From Cryomorphaceae bacterium (lineage in GTDB: Bacteria; Bacteroidota; Bacteroidia; Flavobacteriales; Schleiferiaceae), in assembly GCA_024638285.1 (NCBI GenBank), contig JAHEKP010000008.1, forward strand, positions 1 to 59,563: 59,563 nt of DNA, in the 5' to 3' direction. The number at the start of each line of letters is the position of its first letter. Positions within the stretch are counted from its first letter, which is position 1. The position numbers and the translations under genes were made by a program. This document shows, in pieces, positions 17,973 through 25,456 of this stretch. The notes beneath the pieces are model-generated. The model did no database searches and was not told the origin of the DNA. It saw nothing but the letters and a program-made list of their open reading frames with translations.

Positions 17973-19016
17973 ATGAAATTTAAATCTTATATCGCAGCTT
18001 TTCTTTCTGTAGCCGTAATGGGTACAGTGAATGCAGGTAATCCACAACGTGCAGGTTCTGCCGGTGCGGGAGAATTATTGATTAATCCGTTTGCACGCTC
18101 GGCAGGGTGGGGCTCAGTGAACGTAGCAGGTGCTACTGGAATGGACGCAACCTTTTTGAATATTGCAGGTATAGCGGCAACAGATCTGAACACGCAAGTA
18201 ACGTTCAACAACACCCAATGGTTGGTTGGTGCAGGCATTAACATGAACGGTGCTACGCTCATCCAGCGCGTAAGTGACGTAGGTGTACTTAGCTTGGGCT
18301 TATCCGCTTTTGACTATGGCCAGTGGGAAGTAACTACGGAAGACCAGCCGGAAGGAACGGGAGCGACAATTAGTCCGCAGAGTTTGATCATCAACATGGG
18401 ATATGCTCAGAAATTTACTGAGAATATTTATGGAGGGGTGAACGTTAAACTTTACAGCAGTTCTATTTCTAATCTCAATACCAATGGTGTTTGTTTTGAC
18501 GCAGGTGTGCAGTACCGTACAGGGGAGGAAGACCGATTCAAATTTGGAATTACCTTGAAAAACGTTGGACCTAGTATCACCTACCAAGGCGATGGATTGG
18601 GTATAACCTTGCCCGTACCAACCTATGGTGTAGCATACTCTCAGACGTTTGAAAGTCGTTCCGCAAAGTTTGAGCTACCTACTCAATTGAGTATTGGTGG
18701 GTCATACGATTGGTTTTTAGCCAATGGCAAAGTAACGGGAGCGTTGAACTTTAGCTCAAATTCCTTTGAGAAGGATACCTATCATGCCGGAGTGCAATAC
18801 AGCTTAAAGGATTTATTCCAAGTACGCGTAGGCTACAAGGCCTTCGATAACCGTGCGGACGATCTAGGAACGAGTGCTATTTCAGGAATTTGCGGTGGAT
18901 TTAGTTTTAATGTCCCCACAAGTGATGAAGGTAGTTTTGCCATTGATTATTCGTACCGTGGTACGACATCGGCATTTGGAGGCATTCACTCTATTGGTGT
19001 GCGCATCAACTTGTAA
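17973..19016 (+). CDS. PorV/PorQ family outer-membrane protein
   Basis: A 347-residue FadL-like beta-barrel of the PorV/PorQ family. Signal peptide 1-21 (ending VNA), then the family hallmark GSAGAGELLINPFARSAG and GATGMDATFLNIAGIA, amphipathic strands throughout, and a C-terminal strand ending GIHSIGVRINL. PorV itself carries T9SS substrates from the translocon to the attachment complex; paralogues next to cargo genes may act as dedicated shuttles. Its position 13 nt after a T9SS cargo gene supports such a role, by inference. A terminator hairpin follows at 19047. Confidence 0.85.
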   Translation: MKFKSYIAAFLSVAVMGTVNAGNPQRAGSAGAGELLINPFARSAGWGSVNVAGATGMDATFLNIAGIAATDLNTQVTFNNTQWLVGAGINMNGATLIQRVSDVGVLSLGLSAFDYGQWEVTTEDQPEGTGATISPQSLIINMGYAQKFTENIYGGVNVKLYSSSISNLNTNGVCFDAGVQYRTGEEDRFKFGITLKNVGPSITYQGDGLGITLPVPTYGVAYSQTFESRSAKFELPTQLSIGGSYDWFLANGKVTGALNFSSNSFEKDTYHAGVQYSLKDLFQVRVGYKAFDNRADDLGTSAISGICGGFSFNVPTSDEGSFAIDYSYRGTTSAFGGIHSIGVRINL

Positions 19017-19028
19017 TAGATAAAGAAC

Positions 19029-19036
19029 TAACTTTG
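19029..19036 (+). promoter_or_regulatory. Predicted -7 box upstream of greA
   Basis: TAACTTTG, an exact TAnnTTTG match, 13 nt after the PorV-like stop. Transcription would begin near 19042, just before the hairpin at 19047-19065. Confidence 0.45.
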
Positions 19037-19046
19037 TACCTACAAG

Positions 19047-19070
19047 AGAGGCCGTTATGGCCTCTTTTTT
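19047..19070 (+). terminator. Intrinsic terminator after the PorV-like gene
   Basis: A 7-bp stem AGAGGCC / GGCCTCT with a 5-nt loop, then six T (19065-19070). It ends the receptor operon. If the TAACTTTG box at 19029 is used, the same hairpin would form at the 5' end of the greA mRNA. Confidence 0.75.
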
Positions 19071-19086
19071 AGTAATACCATTAGCC

Positions 19087-19563
19087 ATGTCATCAGTAAG
19101 TTATTATACAGCGGAAGGGCTTAAGAAGCTCAAGGCAGAATTGGAACACATGAAAAATGTGGAGCGTCCTAAAATCTCTCAGCAAATAGGAGAAGCTAGA
19201 GATAAGGGCGATTTGAGTGAAAATGCTGAATACGATGCAGCCAAAGAGGCACAAGGTATGCTTGAGATGAAAATCTCAAAGCTTGAAGATACGCTTGCGG
19301 GTGCTCGAGTTCTAGATACTGCGAATATTGACCTCTCAAAGGTTGGGGTATTGACAAAGGTGAAATTGAAAAATGTCACGAACGGCGCCACTATGGTGTA
19401 CAGCCTAGTTGCTGAAAAAGAAGCCGACATCAAGCAGAATAAGATTTCTGTTTCCAGCCCTATTGGAAAAGGTCTGTTAGGAAAAAAAATAGGCGAGATT
19501 GCTGAAATTCAAGTGCCTCGTGGCGTTATGAGTTTTGAAATACTGGAGATTACCTCGGCCTAA
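19087..19563 (+). CDS. greA: Transcription elongation factor GreA
   Basis: A 158-residue Gre factor that enters the RNA polymerase secondary channel and stimulates cleavage of backtracked RNA. The N-terminal coiled coil shows YYTAEGLKKLKAELEHM and, at its tip, the acidic residues in GDLSENAEYDAAKEAQ; the C-terminal FKBP-like domain has SPIGKGLLGKKIGE and ends ISFEILEI-like. The start is put at ATG 19087 (MSSVSYYTAEGL), the standard family N-terminus; an in-frame ATG at 19057 lies inside the terminator hairpin and is rejected. The HIT gene follows after 11 nt. Confidence 0.94.
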   Translation: MSSVSYYTAEGLKKLKAELEHMKNVERPKISQQIGEARDKGDLSENAEYDAAKEAQGMLEMKISKLEDTLAGARVLDTANIDLSKVGVLTKVKLKNVTNGATMVYSLVAEKEADIKQNKISVSSPIGKGLLGKKIGEIAEIQVPRGVMSFEILEITSA

Positions 19564-19574
19564 TCACCTTTTCA

Positions 19575-19979
19575 ATGGGAAGTATCTTTACTAAGATCAT
19601 CAACGGTGAAATACCTTGCTATAAAGTGGGAGAAGATGCTTCAAACATAGCTTTTCTTGATATACGTCCCTTAAAGCGTGGTCACGTCTTATGTGTACCT
19701 AAGTTGGAGGTAGATGAACTGTATGAGTTGCCTGCAGAAGCCTACGGTAGTCTCATGGAATTCTCTCGTCAAGTAGCGCGTGCTTTGAAAAAAAGCATTC
19801 CCTGTAAGCGAATAGGTTCGATGGTATTAGGAATGGAAGTTCCTCATGCTCATTTGCACTTGGTTCCTATAGACACCGAACAAGAATTAAGTTTTGCCAA
19901 TACGCCGTTGCAATTAAGCCCGGAGGAGATGGAGTCTATACGAAGCGCTATTTCAGTCGCTCTGGATGCTGTTGAATAA
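19575..19979 (+). CDS. HIT family nucleotide-binding protein (Hint-like)
   Basis: A 134-residue histidine-triad protein, probably a purine nucleoside phosphoramidase/nucleotide hydrolase. Seen: SIFTKIINGEIPCYKV at the start, the FLDIRPLKRGHVLCVPK strand-loop, and the triad HAHLHLVPI near residue 95-103. The length fits the family. It probably shares a transcript with greA. Its last 32 nt overlap the 3' end of ruvC on the other strand. Confidence 0.9.
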   Translation: MGSIFTKIINGEIPCYKVGEDASNIAFLDIRPLKRGHVLCVPKLEVDELYELPAEAYGSLMEFSRQVARALKKSIPCKRIGSMVLGMEVPHAHLHLVPIDTEQELSFANTPLQLSPEEMESIRSAISVALDAVE

Positions 19980-20541
19980 ATTGGTCCCAGCTGCTGCTCT
20001 GCGCCTTTTTAGATTTAGACTTTGTTGCGCCACTGCCGTGTTTTGGAGCGCTAATTCCTGAAGTTTGGCTGTGATGACAAACGGCTACGGCAAGTGCATC
20101 GGAAGCATCTAAATAATTGTGTTCTACACCCGGGTACATGGCCTGAAGCATACCGCTCACTTGCTCTTTACTGGCATTACCATTACCCACAATACTTTGT
20201 TTCACGAGTCTAGGACTGTATTCAAAAACGGGAATCTTCTTAGACAATGCAGTAGCCATACATACACCTTGAGCACGGCCTAATTTTAACATGGACTGCA
20301 CATTTTTACCGAAGAAGGGCGCTTCTAAAGCCATTTCATCAGGCTTGTGCTGGTCTACAACAGCGCTTAGTTCATCAAATATTTTCGCAAGGCGCGTGTA
20401 GTGGTCCAATTTCGTATTGAGCTTGATAATATCCATCAACACGGGATGCACTTTACCTTTTTTTATGTGCACAACACTGTACCCCATGACTACGGTGCCT
20501 GGATCCACACCAAGGATGATTTTATCGATGGTGTTTTCCAT
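19948..20541 (-). CDS. ruvC: Crossover junction endodeoxyribonuclease RuvC
   Basis: A 197-residue Holliday-junction resolvase that cuts four-way junctions with RuvAB. The acidic active site is visible: Asp in GVDPGT (about residue 12), Glu in ALEAPFFGKN (about 73), and the Asp pair in YLDASDALAVAVCHH near 145. A basic, Ser/Lys-rich tail of about 35 residues (KSKSKKAQSSS) follows the conserved domain; it is encoded where the gene overlaps the HIT gene. It lies 5 nt after the nucleoside transporter gene on the same strand, so may be the last gene of the etf operon. Confidence 0.94.
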   Translation of the reverse strand: MENTIDKIILGVDPGTVVMGYSVVHIKKGKVHPVLMDIIKLNTKLDHYTRLAKIFDELSAVVDQHKPDEMALEAPFFGKNVQSMLKLGRAQGVCMATALSKKIPVFEYSPRLVKQSIVGNGNASKEQVSGMLQAMYPGVEHNYLDASDALAVAVCHHSQTSGISAPKHGSGATKSKSKKAQSSSWDQFIQQHPERLK

Positions 20542-20546
20542 AGGGC

Positions 20547-21833
20547 TTAAATCATTAGTCCAACAATGGCGGCAGTATATAAAGAAGCCACCGTTCCGGC
20601 GATAAGCGCTTTAATACTCAACTCACTTAGATCTTTCCTACGGCTCGGGGCTAAAACGCCAATACCTCCAATCTGTATTCCAATGCTTGCGATGTTAGCA
20701 AAACCACAAAGCATATAAGTCGAAAGGATGACACTGCGTTCTGAAGTGAAGAGTCCTGCGTTCTTCATTTCAGTTAAACTGACATAGGCATAAAATTCGT
20801 TTAGAATGGTTTTTTCTCCCAATAGCTGTCCTACGAGCATGAGATCTGCAGGGGGTACACCTAGAATCCATGCAATTGGGCTTAAAAGTGCGCCCATGAT
20901 AAATTGAAGAGAGAATGAATCGTATCGACCGTTGGTGACTTCTGTGGCCCATGCATTGAGACCAGTCCATGAGCCCACACCTTCAACAAAAATGTAATTG
21001 GCCCCATAAACAATTGCCGTAAATACGAGCAACATGGCTCCCACATTGACAGCTAATTTTACTCCTTCAGTGGTACCATTGGAAATGGCATCGAGGGCGT
21101 TAGAACCCATATCTGCTGAACTGATTTCAGCTACTTCAATAACATCTTCGGTTTCCGGGAGTAGAATTTTTGCGCTGATAAGTGCGGCGGGTGCGCTGAG
21201 GACGGAGGCGGTAAGCAGGTGTTTGGCAAAAAATAATTGGCCCTCTTGGGTATCTCCACCTAGGTAACCAATGTAAGCCGCTAATACTCCTCCTGCTATA
21301 GTCGCCATACCTCCACTCATTAAACTGAGTAATTCCGAACGGCTCATTCCAGCGATATAAGGCTTCACCAACAACGGTGCCTCTGTCTGGCCAATAAAAA
21401 TGTTCCCTGCGGCGGCTAACGATTCTGCACCAGAGAGTTTTAGCGTTTTTTGCATGACCCAGGCCATTGCTTTAACCACGCGCTGAAGAATGCCGTAGTA
21501 ATAGAGCAATGAGGTAACGGCTGAGAAAAAGATGACTGTGGGAAGTACCTGAAAGGCAAAGAGGTAACCAAAGTTGTCGGTTTCTGTGATGAGGGAACCA
21601 AAGAGGAAGGTAGAGCCTTCACGGGTGAAATCGAGCAAGGTGACCGCGACGAGACTGAATTTTTCAAAAGCCCATGAAACACCAGGTACTTTTAGAACGG
21701 CTAAGGCCAACACAAATTGCAGGAGTAGTCCTTTCCCGACCATGGTCCAATTGACCTTACGCTTGTTCGAACTGAACAGCCATAAAACCGCAGTAAGTAC
21801 TGCGATTCCCAATAAACTTCTAAGAATCATCAT
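20547..21833 (-). CDS. Concentrative nucleoside transporter (CNT/NupC family)
   Basis: A 428-residue inner-membrane symporter for nucleoside uptake driven by Na+ or H+. The family signature is clear: AAAGNIFIGQTEAPLLVKPY near residue 140-160, followed by MSGGMATIAGGVLAAYIGYLG; the C-terminal half has the ALLSPIAWILGVPPAD and CGFANIASIGIQIGGIG segments. About ten hydrophobic stretches are present. It overlaps the preceding bifunctional-nuclease gene by 4 nt (ATGA). The ion used and the nucleoside preference are not evident. Confidence 0.92.
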   Translation of the reverse strand: MMILRSLLGIAVLTAVLWLFSSNKRKVNWTMVGKGLLLQFVLALAVLKVPGVSWAFEKFSLVAVTLLDFTREGSTFLFGSLITETDNFGYLFAFQVLPTVIFFSAVTSLLYYYGILQRVVKAMAWVMQKTLKLSGAESLAAAGNIFIGQTEAPLLVKPYIAGMSRSELLSLMSGGMATIAGGVLAAYIGYLGGDTQEGQLFFAKHLLTASVLSAPAALISAKILLPETEDVIEVAEISSADMGSNALDAISNGTTEGVKLAVNVGAMLLVFTAIVYGANYIFVEGVGSWTGLNAWATEVTNGRYDSFSLQFIMGALLSPIAWILGVPPADLMLVGQLLGEKTILNEFYAYVSLTEMKNAGLFTSERSVILSTYMLCGFANIASIGIQIGGIGVLAPSRRKDLSELSIKALIAGTVASLYTAAIVGLMI

Positions 21834-22426
21834 AGGTTGTCCAACTTATCGCGCAAGCGCGCGGCCAATTCGTAATCTTCGTTTTCTACTGCTTCTGAAA
21901 GCCGTAGTTCTAAATCTTCTCGCGTTTCTTCTTGTGCAACTTCAGGCTGATCAAAATCATCCTCGAGCTCATCCTCTTCCAAAGCACGAGCATCTGCTTT
22001 TGACTCTTCTTTTTCCGTAATGCCGGCGTGCTCCATAATTTCTGGAGTGGCAAAAATGGAACATTCAAAACGAACGGCTAAGGCCACAGCGTCAGAAGGA
22101 CGAGAATCAAAAACATGTGCTCCACCGGCGGCGTCAAATGTATAGAGGCTTGCATAAAACACGCCATTCACCAATCTGTGGATGACAATCTTTTCTAAGG
22201 TAACGCCCAGTTCATCGAGCATGTTTTTCCACGTGTCGTGTGTTAACGGGCGCGGCGGTGCCACGGACTTTTCCATTGCCACGGCAATGCTTTGAGCTTC
22301 AGCTCCGCCTATAACGACAGGAAGCTTACGACCTCCTTCACCTATTTCGGCTAGAATGAGTGCGTAAGCTCCTGATTTACCTTGACTGTAGGATAATCCT
22401 TTGACAGTGAGTTCTATGTGTTGCAT
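21830..22426 (-). CDS. Bifunctional nuclease family protein (DUF151) with UVR motif
   Basis: A 198-residue protein with an N-terminal DUF151/BFN domain (about 1-135: LTVKGLSYSQGKSGAYALIL, then LPVVIGGAEAQSIAVAME, then DSRPSDAVALAVRF), an acidic linker (about 140-170), and a C-terminal UVR-like helix (LRLSEAVENEDYELAARLRD). The DUF151 domain has been described as a nuclease acting on DNA and RNA in some organisms; the UVR motif is the UvrB-UvrC contact helix. The function here is uncertain. It starts next to the etfA stop and overlaps the transporter by 4 nt. Confidence 0.88.
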   Translation of the reverse strand: MQHIELTVKGLSYSQGKSGAYALILAEIGEGGRKLPVVIGGAEAQSIAVAMEKSVAPPRPLTHDTWKNMLDELGVTLEKIVIHRLVNGVFYASLYTFDAAGGAHVFDSRPSDAVALAVRFECSIFATPEIMEHAGITEKEESKADARALEEDELEDDFDQPEVAQEETREDLELRLSEAVENEDYELAARLRDKLDNL

Positions 22427-23368
22427 TTATTGTCCGGCCTTGAAGGCGCGCATTGCGTTCACCAATTGGGGAACGACTTCAAATGCATCACCTACAATAC
22501 CGTAGTCTGCAGCCTTAAAAAATGGGGCTTCAGCGTCTGTGTTTACTACGACAATGGTCTTTGATGCACTGACCCCAGCAAGGTGCTGGATGGCGCCAGA
22601 AATTCCTATCGCAATATACAGATTCGGGTTGACTTGAATACCGGTTTGGCCCACGTGTTCACTATGTGGTCTCCATCCAATATCACTAACGGGTTTTGAA
22701 CAAGCTGTCGCTGCTCCTAATATGGAAGCGAGTTCTTCTATCATCACCCAGTTTTCAGGTCCTTTGAGACCTCGGCCGGCACTGACAACTACCTCTGCTT
22801 CAGGCAGGGCGACTTTACCAGAGGCGATGGTTTTTTCTATAACCTGCAACAAATCAGTTCCTGTGGTATCCATGGGCTCTAGAGTACCTGCACCCGCGCG
22901 CTCCTGAATGCCGACGCTGTTGGGTACAAAGGAAACTATAGGTAGGCCTCCTGTGAGTTCAATGGTCTCAATGCCCTTTGAACTGAACGCACCACGAATA
23001 AGAGTCACAGGGGCTAAGGCGCTTGGCACACTAGTGCTATTGGTGCTTAACGCGCCATTAGCTAATGCCGCAAGCGCGGGAGCGACAGAACGGCCTAGGC
23101 TCGTCCCAGCGATAACCATACCGGTAGCGCCTTCAGCCATGGCTGCTAATTGTTGCGCTATACCGTAGGGCGTTGCGGCAAGTTGGGTAGTTACAATGCG
23201 GTCGGCTCCATAGGTGGCTAAAGCTGCTGGATCCGTTGCACCACTGCTGGTGACTGCCGTGACTGTAGTCCCCGCGAGTTCAGCCCACGATTTCGCATAC
23301 GAAACGGCTTCGAATGAAGCTTTTTTGAATTGGTTATTCCAATCTTCTACAAATACAACAATTGACAT
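22427..23368 (-). CDS. etfA: Electron transfer flavoprotein subunit alpha
   Basis: A 313-residue ETF alpha subunit (FixB family), carrying FAD and passing electrons from acyl-CoA dehydrogenases to the quinone pool. The C-terminal FAD domain is clear: [20 protein letters not shown], then [39 protein letters not shown] and [17 protein letters not shown]. It lies 11 nt after etfB. The glutaryl-CoA-dehydrogenase-like enzyme in this window is a plausible donor. Confidence 0.95.
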   Translation of the reverse strand: MSIVVFVEDWNNQFKKASFEAVSYAKSWAELAGTTVTAVTSSGATDPAALATYGADRIVTTQLAATPYGIAQQLAAMAEGATGMVIAGTSLGRSVAPALAALANGALSTNSTSVPSALAPVTLIRGAFSSKGIETIELTGGLPIVSFVPNSVGIQERAGAGTLEPMDTTGTDLLQVIEKTIASGKVALPEAEVVVSAGRGLKGPENWVMIEELASILGAATACSKPVSDIGWRPHSEHVGQTGIQVNPNLYIAIGISGAIQHLAGVSASKTIVVVNTDAEAPFFKAADYGIVGDAFEVVPQLVNAMRAFKAGQ

Positions 23369-23379
23369 AAGACCCGGAA

Positions 23380-24120
23380 TTAAATGGCTTTCGCCTCGTT
23401 ATGTAATAAATGGACCAATTCGTCGACGCTGTCGACCAATTTCACCGCAGATTTAGCAGCAGGCTTTACAAACTTCGCCGCTCGTGTTGCTGCATCATTT
23501 TCCCCGGCTTCCAAAACCTGCAGCGGTTTTGAACGAGCCGTCATAATGCCGCGCATGTTAGGAATACGGAGGTCTTTTTCTTCTACCAATCCTTTTTTAC
23601 CGCCAATAACCATTGGTAGGGTGCCAGCATACGTTGCATGTCCACCATCAATTTCTCCAGTTGCAGTTGCCGATGAGCCATCAATGGTCAGATCTACGCA
23701 AGCATTGACAAACGCTAGGTTCAACAAGGCCGCGAGCATCGCAGGTACTTGTTGTCCGTTGTAGTCAATACTTTCTTGCCCGCATAAAATCAAATCATAC
23801 GCATTCGCCGCAATGTGGTTCTTGAGTTCTTTAGCTACTGTGATAGCGTCCGTAGGGGTGGCGTTAATACGTATGGCTTGATCTGCACCTATGGCAAGTG
23901 CTTTTCTAAGGGTTGGTTCAGTTTCTGGTCCGCCGACATTCAGTACAGTGATGGTGCCGCCGTGTGCCTCTTTCAAGTGCAAAGCCTTGGTCAAGCTGAA
24001 TTCGTCATAGGGATTAATGACGAACTGGACCCCGGTGGCATCTAGTGCTGTTCCTGCCGCATCAAAATTGATTTTCGCAGTGGTGTCGGGCACATGACTA
24101 ATACAAACTAATAGGTTCAT
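23380..24120 (-). CDS. etfB: Electron transfer flavoprotein subunit beta
   Basis: A 246-residue ETF beta subunit (FixA family) that forms the heterodimer with EtfA and holds AMP. Seen: MNLLVCISHVPDTTAKI at the start, FVINPYDEFSLTKALHLKE (about 38-56), the AKELKNHIAANAYDLILCGQ segment and QQVPAMLAALLNL. The ATG at 24120 gives the family N-terminus; longer in-frame starts up to 24177 add unrelated sequence. It is the first gene of the minus-strand run etfB-etfA-DUF151-CNT(-ruvC). It shares a 249-bp divergent intergenic region with pdhB. Confidence 0.95.
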   Translation of the reverse strand: MNLLVCISHVPDTTAKINFDAAGTALDATGVQFVINPYDEFSLTKALHLKEAHGGTITVLNVGGPETEPTLRKALAIGADQAIRINATPTDAITVAKELKNHIAANAYDLILCGQESIDYNGQQVPAMLAALLNLAFVNACVDLTIDGSSATATGEIDGGHATYAGTLPMVIGGKKGLVEEKDLRIPNMRGIMTARSKPLQVLEAGENDAATRAAKFVKPAAKSAVKLVDSVDELVHLLHNEAKAI

Positions 24121-24317
24121 ATAGGATTTCCTTAAATAATTGACCCTAAATTTACTATGCATGCATAATAATTCCAAAGAAAAGTGGTCCGATTTACGCT
24201 TTTATCTAATCTTTAACCGGTGGGCGAAAAAGCCCGTTTGTTTTTTAATAATTGGTCCAATTTTTAAGGAATGCGTAAGGAACCTCCAAAAAATTGAATC
24301 TCCAAGCTAGGAAACGG

Positions 24318-24348
24318 TTCGCTAGGTCCTCTTTGCACCTTATATTTG
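24318..24348 (+). promoter_or_regulatory. Promoter of pdhB
   Basis: TTCG (24318-24321), a 19-nt spacer and TATATTTG (24341-24348), an exact -7 match. The same TTCG-N19-TATATTTG arrangement stands before hppA. The leader to the ATG at 24370 would be about 15 nt. The box rules out an in-frame TTG at 24346 as start codon. Confidence 0.6.
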
Positions 24349-24369
24349 CCGCCTACTACATCAAGATTT

Positions 24370-25350
24370 ATGAAGACAATTCAGTTTAGAGAGGCCGTTT
24401 GTGAGGCCATGACCGAAGAAATGCGCCGCGATGAAAACATCTATTTGATGGGCGAAGAAGTTGCGGAGTACAACGGTGCCTACAAAGCATCTAAAGGCAT
24501 GTTGGACGAATTTGGTCCAAAGCGTGTTTTAGATACTCCTATCGCAGAATTAGGTTTTGCAGGAATTTCTGTGGGTGCAGCAATGAACGGATTGCGTCCT
24601 ATCGTGGAATTTATGACGTTTAACTTCTCCATGGTTGCGATCGATCAGATCATCAACAACGCTGCGAAAATGAAGCAGATGTCCGGTGGTCAGATCAATG
24701 TTCCAATCGTTTTCCGTGGTCCTACTGCTTCTGCGGGCCAGTTGGCAGCGACGCATTCGCAAGCCTTCGAAAGTTGGTATGCGAACTGTCCAGGTTTGAA
24801 AGTAGTGGTTCCATCCAATCCTTACGATTGTAAAGGATTGTTAAAGAGTGCTATCCGCGACAATGATCCAGTAATTTTCATGGAGAGTGAGCAGATGTAC
24901 GGAGATAAAGGTGAAGTGCCAGAAGGAGAATACATCCTTCCTATCGGTGTAGCAGATATCAAGCGTAAGGGAACAGATGTGACGATCGTAAGTTTTGGTA
25001 AAATCATTAAGGTGGCTTACGAAGCAGCCGATATACTTGCCAAAGAAGGTATTTCTTGTGAGATAATCGACTTACGTACAGTTCGTCCAATCGACTACGA
25101 CACGGTTATTGAAAGCGTTAAGAAAACCAACCGTTTGGTTTGTCTTGAAGAAGCTTGGCCTTTGGGTTCCATTGCGACAGAGATTACCTATAAAGTACAA
25201 TCGGAAGCCTTTGATTACCTTGATGCCCCAGTGAAGCGTATCACTACAACAGATACTCCTGCACCGTATTCGCCAACACTGCTTGAGGCGTTTTTACCGC
25301 AAGTTGGACAGGTGATTGACGCCGTAAAATCTGTGATGTACGTTAAATAA
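24370..25350 (+). CDS. pdhB: Pyruvate dehydrogenase complex E1 component subunit beta
   Basis: A 326-residue E1 beta subunit of the 2-oxo acid dehydrogenase family, which with E1 alpha and TPP decarboxylates pyruvate for acetyl-CoA formation. Seen: IQFREAVCEAMTEEMRRD, MGEEVAEYNGAYKASKG (about 27-43), DTPIAELGFAGISVGAAM, GGQINVPIVFRGP and the C-terminal transketolase domain with IDLRTVRPID. The substrate assignment (pyruvate rather than branched-chain oxo acids) rests on the close match to the Bacteroidota PdhB pattern. E1 alpha and E2 are not adjacent. It has its own promoter. Confidence 0.93.
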   Translation: MKTIQFREAVCEAMTEEMRRDENIYLMGEEVAEYNGAYKASKGMLDEFGPKRVLDTPIAELGFAGISVGAAMNGLRPIVEFMTFNFSMVAIDQIINNAAKMKQMSGGQINVPIVFRGPTASAGQLAATHSQAFESWYANCPGLKVVVPSNPYDCKGLLKSAIRDNDPVIFMESEQMYGDKGEVPEGEYILPIGVADIKRKGTDVTIVSFGKIIKVAYEAADILAKEGISCEIIDLRTVRPIDYDTVIESVKKTNRLVCLEEAWPLGSIATEITYKVQSEAFDYLDAPVKRITTTDTPAPYSPTLLEAFLPQVGQVIDAVKSVMYVK

Positions 25351-25364
25351 CGAACACGATTTAT

Positions 25365-25390
25365 TTAGAGGTTCGAACGAACGACTCTAA
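25365..25390. repeat. Imperfect inverted repeat within the hppA promoter spacer
   Basis: TTAGAG-GTTCG (25365-25375) and CGAAC-GA-CTCTAA (25378-25390) form a palindrome of 11 pairs with a 2-nt bulge. It covers the -33 TTCG and most of the spacer of the hppA promoter and is not followed by a T-run, so it looks more like a protein-binding site than a terminator. Confidence 0.45.
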
Positions 25391-25402
25391 GACTTATATT
25401 TG
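25372..25402 (+). promoter_or_regulatory. Promoter of hppA
   Basis: TTCG (25372-25375), a 19-nt spacer and TATATTTG (25395-25402). It has the same elements and spacing as the pdhB promoter about 1 kb upstream. The ATG lies 54 nt downstream of the box. Confidence 0.6.
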
Positions 25403-25431
25403 CAGCCCTTTCCGTAATACGGGAGGGGCTG
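25403..25431 (+). promoter_or_regulatory. Stem-loop at the 5' end of the hppA leader
   Basis: Directly after the -7 box, CAGCCC...GGGCTG can form a hairpin of up to 13 pairs (two G-T) with a 3-nt loop. Part of its base would be lost if transcription starts near 25408. No T-run follows, so it is a leader structure, perhaps stabilising the mRNA. Confidence 0.5.
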
Positions 25432-25456
25432 ATTATTTAAATCAAACCATAATACA

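Noticed and set aside
19057-19086. In-frame upstream ATG giving a longer GreA
   Set aside because: It lies inside the terminator hairpin, and the extra ten residues are not part of the GreA family N-terminus.
24222-24246. Short hairpin GGGC/GCCC followed by T-rich sequence in the etfB-pdhB intergenic region
   Set aside because: The stem is only 4-5 pairs, there is no plus-strand gene upstream to terminate, and no sign of a small RNA. The remainder of this 249-bp gap shows only the pdhB promoter.
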